From NCBI RefSeq assembly GCF_006443095.1, contig NZ_VFWZ01000003.1:434001-498000 (forward strand): a DNA stretch of 64,000 nucleotides. The letters are read 5' to 3'. Below the pieces are notes generated by a model. The model searched no databases, was not told where the DNA came from, and saw only the letters and a list, made by a program, of their open reading frames with translations. The DNA comes from Aquimarina algicola (lineage in GTDB: Bacteria; Bacteroidota; Bacteroidia; Flavobacteriales; Flavobacteriaceae). Shown piece after piece: positions 7,426 through 14,773 of this stretch (position 1 is its first letter; each line of letters begins with the position of its first letter). Made by a program: the position numbers and the translations under genes.

Positions 7426-9561
7426 ATGAAAAAGAGTTTTTTGATTTTGATGCTTACCATCATAGTTTCTGCTGCCTCGTGTAGTTTTACTACTAAGACC
7501 GAAAATGATCCCGACAAAGATAAATTACTTATAGATTTGATAAGTTATGTTTTAGGCAAAGGTCATTATGATGCGAAAGATATAAATGATGATTTTTCTA
7601 AAGAAGTTTTTGCTGATTATATAGAGGCATTAGACCCTCTAAAAAGATATTTTTATCAGAAAGACATAGAAGAATTTAAGAAGTATGATGAATTAATTGA
7701 TGATGAAATCAGAAACAAAGAAATTGCATTTTTCAATTTAACATATAATCGTCTACAACAAAGAATGGGTGAAGCAAAATCATTATATAATGAAATTTTG
7801 GAAACCCCATTCGATTTTAATAAAGATGAAAGCATAGATACCGACTACGAGAATCTACCATATGTTACGAATAGAGATGAAATGAAGAATCGTTGGAGAT
7901 TACAACTTAAATTTAATGCGCTTTCGAGCTATTATGATAAAGTTGAAGAACAAAACGATTCTCTAAAAAACAATAAAGACTACAAAGAAAAAACGCTAGT
8001 TCAGATAGAAGAAGAAGCTAGAGATATTACCAAAAGCTCTTTGAAAGAATATTTTGAATTTGCTGACGATCTGGAACGTAAAGATTGGTTTTCTATTTAC
8101 ATCAATTCAATTGTAGAAGAGTTTGATCCCCACACCTATTATTTTGCACCACAAGATAAAGACAGGTTTGACATTGCAATGTCTGGAAAACTAGAAGGTA
8201 TCGGAGCACGACTTCAAAAGAAAAATGATAATGTAAAAATTGTAGAGATTATATCAGGTGGACCGGCATGGAGAGGCAATCAAGTAGAAGTTGGTGATCT
8301 TATCATGAAAGTTAAGCAAGAAGATGAAGTAGAACCCGTAAGCGTTGTAGGTATGCGTCTAGATGATGCAGTAAGTCTTATAAAAGGGCCTAAAGGAACC
8401 AAAGTAACACTTACGCTCAAAAAAGTTGATGGTACTACAGAAAGTGTAGAAATTGTGAGAGATGTTGTAGAATTAGAGGAAACATACGCAAAATCATCTG
8501 TTGTAAAGAAAAATGATAAAGTATTTGGTATTGTAAATCTTCCTAAGTTTTACTTTAATATGCAGGATTACAACCAACGTAATGCAGCAAAAGATGTAAA
8601 ACAAGAAATTATAAGACTCAAAGAAAAAGAAATGGATGGCCTTGTTGTAGACCTTCGTGATAATGGAGGAGGGTCACTACAAACTGTTGTAGACATTGCA
8701 GGTCTTTTTATAGAAAAAGGACCAATTGTTCAGGTGAAAACCAAAGGAGAATCTCCAGAAGTTTTAAGTGATAAAGACAGAAACATTCTTTGGGATGGTC
8801 CATTGGTAATCCTTGTAAACGAACTTTCGGCTTCTGCCTCAGAAATACTTGCTGCTGCAATGCAAGATTATAAAAGAGCAATTATAATAGGAAGCAAACA
8901 AACTTATGGAAAAGGTACCGTACAAAATGTTATGGATCTAAATAGATGGATGCGTAGTAATGACTTTGGAGACTTAGGAGCTCTAAAACTTACTACACAA
9001 AAATTTTATAGAGTAAACGGAGGTTCAACACAATTAGAAGGTGTAAAAAGTGATGTGGTAGTCGCAGATCGATATAGCTATATAGATATCGGAGAAAAAG
9101 ATCAAGAAAACCCTTTACCATGGGATAAAATTTCTGCTGCTAATTATGATATCTGGGATGGATACATAGATTTCGAACAAACGATTAAAAACAGTAAAGA
9201 AAGAATGGCTCAAAATGAGCAGTTAAAATTAATTGATGAAAATGCAAGATGGGTAAGAGAAAAGAGAGACGTCAATAAATACTCTTTAAAATTTGATAAA
9301 TACAAAGAGAATATTGATTTTAATGAAACTCAAGCTAAACATTTTGATGCAATCAACGACTATAAAACAAATCTAACTTTTGAGTCGCTACCATATGAGA
9401 TTGAGCTTATTAAAAAAGATACTGTTTTAGCAGAAAAAAGAAAAAGATGGCATAAAAGTTTAAGTAAAGATGTATATGTAGAGGAAGCAATAAGTGTATT
9501 GGAAGATATGAAAATAAACAACATCAAAAGATCCAAAAACCCACTTACGCTAAAGAATTAA
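7426..9561 (+). CDS. Carboxy-terminal processing protease (Prc/Tsp type, S41)
   Basis: 711 aa lipoprotein: signal peptide with Cys19 in SAASC. This is the large periplasmic tail-specific protease, which degrades or trims envelope proteins from their C-termini. Domains: N-terminal helical Tsp domain (about 25-240), PDZ domain (about 250-340), S41 catalytic core with the Ser in SASASE (468-473) and the general-base Lys496 in TYGKGTVQ, then a C-terminal helical extension (about 560-711) typical of Prc. The length matches the Bacteroidota form. It is divergent from surE, and the OppC-type permease follows after 7 bp, so the two are probably co-transcribed. Confidence 0.94.
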   Translation: MKKSFLILMLTIIVSAASCSFTTKTENDPDKDKLLIDLISYVLGKGHYDAKDINDDFSKEVFADYIEALDPLKRYFYQKDIEEFKKYDELIDDEIRNKEIAFFNLTYNRLQQRMGEAKSLYNEILETPFDFNKDESIDTDYENLPYVTNRDEMKNRWRLQLKFNALSSYYDKVEEQNDSLKNNKDYKEKTLVQIEEEARDITKSSLKEYFEFADDLERKDWFSIYINSIVEEFDPHTYYFAPQDKDRFDIAMSGKLEGIGARLQKKNDNVKIVEIISGGPAWRGNQVEVGDLIMKVKQEDEVEPVSVVGMRLDDAVSLIKGPKGTKVTLTLKKVDGTTESVEIVRDVVELEETYAKSSVVKKNDKVFGIVNLPKFYFNMQDYNQRNAAKDVKQEIIRLKEKEMDGLVVDLRDNGGGSLQTVVDIAGLFIEKGPIVQVKTKGESPEVLSDKDRNILWDGPLVILVNELSASASEILAAAMQDYKRAIIIGSKQTYGKGTVQNVMDLNRWMRSNDFGDLGALKLTTQKFYRVNGGSTQLEGVKSDVVVADRYSYIDIGEKDQENPLPWDKISAANYDIWDGYIDFEQTIKNSKERMAQNEQLKLIDENARWVREKRDVNKYSLKFDKYKENIDFNETQAKHFDAINDYKTNLTFESLPYEIELIKKDTVLAEKRKRWHKSLSKDVYVEEAISVLEDMKINNIKRSKNPLTLKN

Positions 9562-9568
9562 AACATTA

Positions 9569-10681
9569 ATGCCTCGTACAAAATCAAATTCTTTAAGTAC
9601 ATTAGCGCTTCAAAAATTCAAAAAGAATTTTTGGGGCGCTTTAAGTTTTTACTTTATTATCCTTTGTGCTTTTATCTCTATTTTTGCATACATTCTTGCT
9701 CCTGATAATTCAAAGAATGCCAATCAGATGCATTTATCTATACACTCTAAACCTCCTGGTTTTGCAGTAAAAATGCTTACCATTCCATCTAAGAATATAA
9801 CTAAACAATCTTTTTTTGACAAGCTATTTTTTGGCACAAAAAATACTGATACAGAGATTCCCATCAATGATGTCAAAATAAAAGACAGTTTATTAATTAC
9901 CAACCTCTATAGCGAAAACAATACTATTAAAATACCAAAAGAAATTAATTTAAAACGATTTCCAGATGGTTTGACATCACAGCAAATCATCGACAATTTT
10001 ATAGAAAAACACACTTTCATATTAGGAACTGATAAGTATGGAAGAGATTTATTAAGCAGAATGTTGATCGGTATTAGGATATCATTTTCTATTGGTTTTA
10101 TTGCAGTGTTCATTTCTCTTGTACTCGGGATTTCACTAGGAGCTATAGCTGGTTATTTTGGAGGAAAAATAGACGCTGCTATCATGTGGCTTATTAATGT
10201 AACATGGTCTATTCCTACATTACTTTTGGTCATTGCAATCACACTCGCTTTAGGAAAAGGATTTTGGCAAGTTTTTATTGCTGTTGGTCTTACGATGTGG
10301 GTCGAAGTAGCAAGAGTCGTTAGAGGGCAAATTTTGAGCGTAAAACAAATGCAGTATATTACTGCTGCAAAAGCATTAGGATATACTAATTTTAGAATTA
10401 TTACAAAACATGTCTTGCCTAATAGTATTGCCCCTGTAATTGTAATAGCTGCTGCTAATTTTGCTTCTGCAATTCTAATTGAAAGCGGACTAAGTTTTCT
10501 AGGTATTGGAGCGCAGCCTCCTATACCAAGTTGGGGCGCAATGATCAAAGATCACTATTCTTATATTATCTTAGGAAAAGCGTATTTGGCAGTTATACCC
10601 GGCTTAGGAATTATGAGTTTGGTTATGTCATTTATGCTAATAGGCAATGCGCTAAGAGATGCACTGGATGTAAAAACCTAA
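9569..10681 (+). CDS. OppC/DppC-type ABC transporter permease
   Basis: 370 aa. Seen: one N-terminal membrane helix (about 24-44), a long periplasmic stretch (about 45-150), the TDKYGRDLLSRML signature of OppC-type permeases (about 153-165), then five or so helices with the ATPase-contacting EAA loop around ITAAKALGYTNFRIITKH, ending IVIAAANFASAILIESGLSFLG. It would form half of the membrane channel for peptide import. No OppB partner, ATPase or binding protein lies in this window, so partners must be encoded elsewhere. It follows the protease by 7 bp; a link between proteolysis and peptide uptake is only inference. Confidence 0.9.
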   Translation: MPRTKSNSLSTLALQKFKKNFWGALSFYFIILCAFISIFAYILAPDNSKNANQMHLSIHSKPPGFAVKMLTIPSKNITKQSFFDKLFFGTKNTDTEIPINDVKIKDSLLITNLYSENNTIKIPKEINLKRFPDGLTSQQIIDNFIEKHTFILGTDKYGRDLLSRMLIGIRISFSIGFIAVFISLVLGISLGAIAGYFGGKIDAAIMWLINVTWSIPTLLLVIAITLALGKGFWQVFIAVGLTMWVEVARVVRGQILSVKQMQYITAAKALGYTNFRIITKHVLPNSIAPVIVIAAANFASAILIESGLSFLGIGAQPPIPSWGAMIKDHYSYIILGKAYLAVIPGLGIMSLVMSFMLIGNALRDALDVKT

Positions 10682-10698
10682 TAATCTTATTAAAACAA

Positions 10699-10730
10699 AA
10701 GGGATTAGAATACATTTTCTAACCCCTTTC
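10699..10730. terminator. Bidirectional terminator between convergent units
   Basis: AAGGGATTAGAA and TTCTAACCCCTT form a hairpin with one G-U type mismatch and a short A/T-rich loop. On the minus strand it is followed by TTTTGTTTT, which suits the end of the peptide operon; on the plus strand it can stop the permease transcript. Confidence 0.7.
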
Positions 10731-10750
10731 TACTACTTTACTTTTACTAT

Positions 10751-10933
10751 TTAAGAACAATTTCCTTGAAAACAAGTTCCAATATTTCCATTACTATCAA
10801 TACAAGAACAGCCTTCTGTTTGGGACGTGCAGAAAAAGACACCACATGTGCTTTTACTAGCCCCTCCATTGATCGTTCTTTGATCTTGTTTTGACAATGC
10901 TCTAACGTTTTGAAGTTTTTTAATTTCTTTCAT
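10751..10933 (-). CDS. Double-glycine-leader peptide, six-cysteine core
   Basis: 60 aa. The leader (24 residues, ALSKQDQRTINGG at its end) has the flavobacterial bacteriocin-like pattern LS-x-x-(E/D)QR-x-INGG, expected to be cut after Gly-Gly. The predicted 36-residue core carries six Cys, in the context TCGVFFC, GCSC, GTC and GNC, suggesting up to three disulfides. It is the last gene of the unit with the second peptide (10970-11164) and the VKOR/thioredoxin fusion (11192-12790), all on the minus strand with gaps of 27-36 bp. Function unknown; bacteriocin, signal or surface peptide are all possible. No modifying radical-SAM or lanthionine enzyme lies nearby. Confidence 0.8.
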   Translation of the reverse strand: MKEIKKLQNVRALSKQDQRTINGGASKSTCGVFFCTSQTEGCSCIDSNGNIGTCFQGNCS

Positions 10934-10969
10934 GATTTAAAGGTTTTAAGATAATTACATTTCATTAAT

Positions 10970-11164
10970 TCAATTACTGCATACATCAATAGTGCAAGTA
11001 TAATAAGGGTCTGTGGCCAAAAAAGGATATTGTTGTATCCACCAGCCTTGAGAACGCGGTCCGCAACAGAACTCTTTTAAGGTAGGAATTCTCCCTCCAT
11101 TTATAAACTTCTGTTGTTCTCTGCTAATTTGTTTTAATTGAGTAACTTTTAAATTTGGTAACAT
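10970..11164 (-). CDS. Double-glycine-leader peptide, four-cysteine core
   Basis: 64 aa. The 24-residue leader ends ISREQQKFINGG, clearly related to the other two leaders in this locus. The predicted 40-residue core has four Cys (an adjacent CC pair, then YTC and DVC), is rich in aromatic residues (WW, PYY), and is unlike the other cores outside the leader. It lies 27 bp after the VKOR/thioredoxin fusion and 36 bp before the six-Cys peptide, indicating one transcript. The even Cys count and the neighbouring disulfide oxidoreductase suggest disulfide bonding. Export partner not seen in the window. Confidence 0.8.
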   Translation of the reverse strand: MLPNLKVTQLKQISREQQKFINGGRIPTLKEFCCGPRSQGWWIQQYPFLATDPYYTCTIDVCSN

Positions 11165-11191
11165 ATCTTATGTTTTAATGTTTGAGATTGA

Positions 11192-12790
11192 TTACACTTC
11201 TGCAGGCTCTTCAACTCCTTTAGGGTCTAATGAAGAATCATGATAGCTTTCTATCATCATGCTTACAAAATGAAAGAACTCATCATAACTATACTTTTTG
11301 GGATAGATCGTTCCATTAATAAGAGAAGCCGGTGTATAATACAAGCTGTTATCTTCTGCCCATTTAGACTGCTTTTCTAAAACTGCTAAATGTTTAGCAT
11401 GATTAGTAAAACCAGGATATTTTTTTGACCAATTACTATACGTTCTATCAGCAAACCATTCAGAATAAGCAGATATAAAACTCTCCTCTCCTTTGGTATA
11501 ATATACTTCTAATAATCTTAGGCCAATTTGGGTAGCCTGGTTTTCTAGATTATTAAGATCCACTTTGAGCCTGATCACAATTTGAACTTGATCATGCATA
11601 GATTTTAAAATTCTTGTATAGGCTTCAAAAGCACCTTTACAATACCCACACATAGGATTAGTGAGTGAAATAATCTTAAATTCTGAATTGGGATTACCTA
11701 AAACAATCTCGTTTGTAATTGTTGCCGTATCCCCTACTTTTTCAGAAAGACTCAATAAATGGTTAAAAATTTCGCCATCTCTCTTAAAATGACTTAGTTT
11801 TATATTTTCAGACTTAAAAGTTTTGTTCTCCTTGATTCTTTCTTTTATATAAAGATATCCTAAAGTAAATACCGAAGACAACATAAGAAAAGTTACAGCT
11901 TCTCCAAGATTAAAGCTAAAAGAGAAATATAAAAAAGATAGTATTGCAAGACCAATTGACAATGATCCAATTGCCATACAAATCGCACACCATTTTTTTA
12001 TAATAAATGCCTGCGAATATATAGAATACAATACAAAGGGTATTCCTAGCAATGGGAGTATAAAAAGAATATTCGCAAAACCATATAATAATTGATACAT
12101 CGACAAAGATCCAAAAAAGACCATTCCTGCATCTGCAAGTGAAAAGTTTTGAAAAATTTTACCGCTGTTATTATTGATAACTTCGCCACAATTTGTATTC
12201 CCGACAGAGGTACAAAATTGATGTATAGCCTGTGATTGTATCCCTAAACTTTCTCGTACAGCAAAAAAACTAAATACTACACCGGCAATAGATAAAGTCA
12301 AAAACAATATGTGGTTCAAATCCCAATCTCTTGCTAGAAGTAAGAAGGTTAAACTAATTAAAAGTATCCCTAACAAACCATTATACAAAAGAGAGTTGTT
12401 TGTTATAATTTTTTGTTTAGCATTATACTCTACTGCAATAACTTTTGGAATCCAAATATCATTAAACTCTTCGAAACTAAACTTTTTTTTCTTTAAAGAT
12501 GAGTGTTTAAGCTCTATAGTATTGTTACTTTTAATTACAGAAACAATTTCTTCTGAATTATCAGTTTTAACTAAAGAAATAAAACTCTTGGGAAGTTGAT
12601 CTAATGCTTCTTTGGGAACCTCTACAGCAATGTTATCTATATTAAAATAGTCTAAAGTATCTGTAACCGATTGAAAACTTGGATAGTTAGGATGTATTTG
12701 TAATTGTAATTCTAAATCTTTCTTATCATAATTCCGAATTCTATTTTGAATCAATACACTTTCAACAATTTTTTCGATAGTATTCTTCAT
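11192..12790 (-). CDS. C39-like / VKOR / thioredoxin-fold fusion protein
   Basis: 532 aa in three parts. Residues 1-125 resemble a peptidase-C39-like domain (LQIHPNYPSFQSVTDTL, then EEFNDIW) but contain no Cys at all, so it cannot be an active C39 protease; it may bind double-glycine leaders. Residues 135-315 are a vitamin K epoxide reductase-like membrane domain with loop cysteines Cys193 and Cys201 and the active pair Cys268/Cys271 in WCAIC. Residues 345-515 form a DsbA-like thioredoxin domain with Cys381-GY-Cys384 and a cis-Pro near 487 in YTPAS. The likely job is to form disulfides, using quinone as electron acceptor. It is the first gene of a unit with two cysteine-rich peptides, which are plausible substrates (inference). 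Confidence 0.88.
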   Translation of the reverse strand: MKNTIEKIVESVLIQNRIRNYDKKDLELQLQIHPNYPSFQSVTDTLDYFNIDNIAVEVPKEALDQLPKSFISLVKTDNSEEIVSVIKSNNTIELKHSSLKKKKFSFEEFNDIWIPKVIAVEYNAKQKIITNNSLLYNGLLGILLISLTFLLLARDWDLNHILFLTLSIAGVVFSFFAVRESLGIQSQAIHQFCTSVGNTNCGEVINNNSGKIFQNFSLADAGMVFFGSLSMYQLLYGFANILFILPLLGIPFVLYSIYSQAFIIKKWCAICMAIGSLSIGLAILSFLYFSFSFNLGEAVTFLMLSSVFTLGYLYIKERIKENKTFKSENIKLSHFKRDGEIFNHLLSLSEKVGDTATITNEIVLGNPNSEFKIISLTNPMCGYCKGAFEAYTRILKSMHDQVQIVIRLKVDLNNLENQATQIGLRLLEVYYTKGEESFISAYSEWFADRTYSNWSKKYPGFTNHAKHLAVLEKQSKWAEDNSLYYTPASLINGTIYPKKYSYDEFFHFVSMMIESYHDSSLDPKGVEEPAEV

Positions 12791-12866
12791 TTTTGGTAAA
12801 AGGTTTAATATTAATAATAATTCATTTCATGATAAGAGCTGAAGCAATACTACATATGCTCAATCA

Positions 12867-12897
12867 CAAAATTAATGAGTGAATATTCTTGTTTAAA
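12867..12897 (-). promoter_or_regulatory. Promoter of the VKOR-fusion/peptide operon
   Basis: Read on the minus strand, TTTA (plus 12894-12897) and TAATTTTG (plus 12867-12874) are exactly 19 bp apart, one mismatch from the Bacteroidota consensus TTTG-N19-TAnnTTTG. Transcription would start near 12861, giving a leader of about 70 nt before the ATG at 12790. Confidence 0.5.
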
Positions 12898-12953
12898 TTT
12901 AGAATACGGTAAAATAATCTATTCTAAAATAAAGATTTTATACCATAAGAATA

Positions 12954-12967
12954 GAGGGGTTTACCTC
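12954..12967. promoter_or_regulatory. GAGGGGTTTACCTC inverted repeat, possible operator
   Basis: An imperfect palindrome (GAGG/CCTC arms) followed by a run of A, about 57 bp upstream of the -33 box of the peptide operon. A related GGGGGATTTACCCC, together with the same ACCTCAAAAAA string, lies at 37687-37713 upstream of the sensory gene cluster. A shared regulator is possible; this is inference. Confidence 0.35.
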
Positions 12968-13251
12968 AAAAAAGATATACAAACACCATATTTCAACCAT
13001 CTTTTATAGAAAAAACTTATTTTAACACCTTGAAAAACAATGTTTTACACTAAAAATACTTTTTACTAAATGACTATTCAAATATGATGTTAATCTTTTA
13101 CTAAACCTTTAATAAGAGAAGTATATCAAAGTAGACCAGTAAATTTTCAAAGAGCTATTATTTATAGGGGGCCCAAAGGTTTTTTCCACTTTTAAACTAT
13201 TGCTCATTTACTTGTGTAGAAAAGTTTGGAGTACATCGTCTTAAAATAAAA
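12968..13251. other. Intergenic region without a recognised gene
   Basis: Together with 12791-12966 this makes about 510 bp between the VKOR-fusion gene and the next peptide gene. Beyond the promoter, the inverted repeat and the terminator listed separately, I found no open frame. A search by eye for further double-glycine leader codons on either strand was negative. Confidence 0.5.
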
Positions 13252-13276
13252 AAAGGAGTATGTCTAATACTCCTTT
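13252..13276 (-). terminator. Terminator of the third peptide gene
   Basis: AAAGGAGTAT and ATACTCCTTT arms with a 5-base loop; on the minus strand it is followed by a T run. It lies about 30 bp after the stop of the peptide gene at 13304, so that gene is its own transcription unit. Confidence 0.85.
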
Positions 13277-13303
13277 CTTTATCACAATGAATATAATAAT
13301 ATA

Positions 13304-13489
13304 TTAACAGAATTCTGGAGAAGATCCGTCTGGACATAACTGGTCACAAGGAATAAAATCTATAAATCCATTATCTAATCTGCAAGCCCCAATAGGACCA
13401 TCGCCAAAGCCAAAGCCTCCATTGATCGACTTTTTTTCGTTATTGTTTAATGACTTTACTCCGTTTTGATTTAAAATGTTCTTTAACAT
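13304..13489 (-). CDS. Double-glycine-leader peptide with four-cysteine, Gly-rich core
   Basis: 61 aa. The 25-residue leader, MLKNILNQNG then LNNNEKKSINGG, is the classic flavobacterial bacteriocin-type leader. The predicted 36-residue core begins FGFGDG, carries four Cys (GAC, PC, LC, FC with Cys as the last residue) and is acidic. It stands alone: its terminator follows at 13252-13276, and about 470 bp of gene-free sequence precedes it. The even Cys number matches the other two peptides. It may be matured by the same VKOR/thioredoxin fusion (inference). No exporter or immunity gene is adjacent. Confidence 0.8.
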   Translation of the reverse strand: MLKNILNQNGVKSLNNNEKKSINGGFGFGDGPIGACRLDNGFIDFIPCDQLCPDGSSPEFC

Positions 13490-13960
13490 CGTTTTAAGTT
13501 TTAAAATTAATTATAATTATCCCCCCTGGTTTTCTTTAGAGACACACAGGGTATATGTCTGATCAATTCTTGCAAGAAATGTATTTTGATAAAATAAAGC
13601 ATATCACTTTACATCATAAAAAACTACACTATTGAAGATCAAAGAATAAATAAAGCCATTTATTATTCAATTAAAATCTTCGTTACAAATTGACGACTTA
13701 AACGGGATTAATTTTAGATGTTATAAGAATGTGTGTGTGAGGTGTTAATCAATACATAATTATGTATTAATTTATTCTAAAGATACTTTTTATATTCATA
13801 TCTCGTATGAGAGTTTACATCGTATTTTTTAAGGTTTTACCGTAAACATCTGAAAAACAGCATTTTTACTAGGGTTAACACGTAGTTCAATAACTAAAAA
13901 ACTAAATTTTATATGCAAAAAATTTTATTTTTCATTCTTTTGTACCCATAATAGTAGAAA
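13490..13960. other. Divergent intergenic region without a recognised gene
   Basis: About 470 bp between the minus-strand peptide gene and the plus-strand nuclease gene; it must hold promoters for both. A C6 run at about 13521 lies in the peptide's leader region. No clean TAnnTTTG/TTTG pair was found for either gene. Confidence 0.45.
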
Positions 13961-14764
13961 ATGAATACAAGAAAGTACATATATCCAATACTTATCATAC
14001 TGATATCCATTGGTTTTTATTATTTTGAAAAGAAAATTGATCAACACGATAACACTTCTGATAATGACAATGTAACTCCTGAAGAATCAAACTTCTATTA
14101 TTTGCCAACCTCAACTACCGGTTCTATAATTATACATCAATATTATTCTTTATCATATTCAGAAAAACATGAACAAGCAGAATGGGTTGCTTATGAATTA
14201 AAAAAAGAACATATTGCTAAAAATAACTTTAAGAGACCTTATTTTGAGGAAGACCATAAAGTAAAGTCTTCTTCTGCTGATTGGCGTAATTATAAAAAAT
14301 CAGGATACAATAAAGGGCATTTATGTCCTGCAGCAGACAGAACATTTAGTAAAAAAGCTTTTGAAGAGACATTTTTAACCTCTAACATATCTCCACAAGA
14401 ATATAATTTTAACAGTGGTATATGGAATTCTTTAGAGCAAAAAGTTAGGACATGGGCAAAAACCTACAATAAAATTTATGTCGTAACAGGAGGGATATTA
14501 ACTGATGACCTTTCTACTATAGGTTATGAACATGTTTCTGTTCCTCAGTATTTTTATAAAATTGTTTTTGATAATAGCCCAAAACAACCTAAAATGATTG
14601 CATTTTTAATTCCTCATGAAGATGTAGATCAAAAACTAAGTAGTTTTGTTGTCTCTGTGGATCATATAGAAAAATTAACCCAAATTGATTTTTTCTCGAA
14701 GCTAGAGGACAGTCTTGAAAAAAATCTTGAAGCTACTGCATCTACAAAAGGATGGAGCTTTTGA
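13961..14764 (+). CDS. DNA/RNA non-specific endonuclease (NUC family), exported
   Basis: 267 aa. Residues 5-21 form a signal or anchor helix, then a linker and a beta-beta-alpha-metal nuclease domain (about 55-250). The catalytic His is His120 in YNKGHLCPAADR; the usual DRGH is replaced by NKGH, as in several Bacteroidota members. The metal-binding Asn is Asn151 in YNFNSGIWNSLE. It would degrade DNA and RNA outside the cytoplasm, for nutrient use or defence. It converges on rodA with a 9-bp gap and stands next to the double-glycine peptide genes, though on the opposite strand, so co-regulation is unproven. Confidence 0.9.
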   Translation: MNTRKYIYPILIILISIGFYYFEKKIDQHDNTSDNDNVTPEESNFYYLPTSTTGSIIIHQYYSLSYSEKHEQAEWVAYELKKEHIAKNNFKRPYFEEDHKVKSSSADWRNYKKSGYNKGHLCPAADRTFSKKAFEETFLTSNISPQEYNFNSGIWNSLEQKVRTWAKTYNKIYVVTGGILTDDLSTIGYEHVSVPQYFYKIVFDNSPKQPKMIAFLIPHEDVDQKLSSFVVSVDHIEKLTQIDFFSKLEDSLEKNLEATASTKGWSF

Positions 14765-14773
14765 CCATATTGA

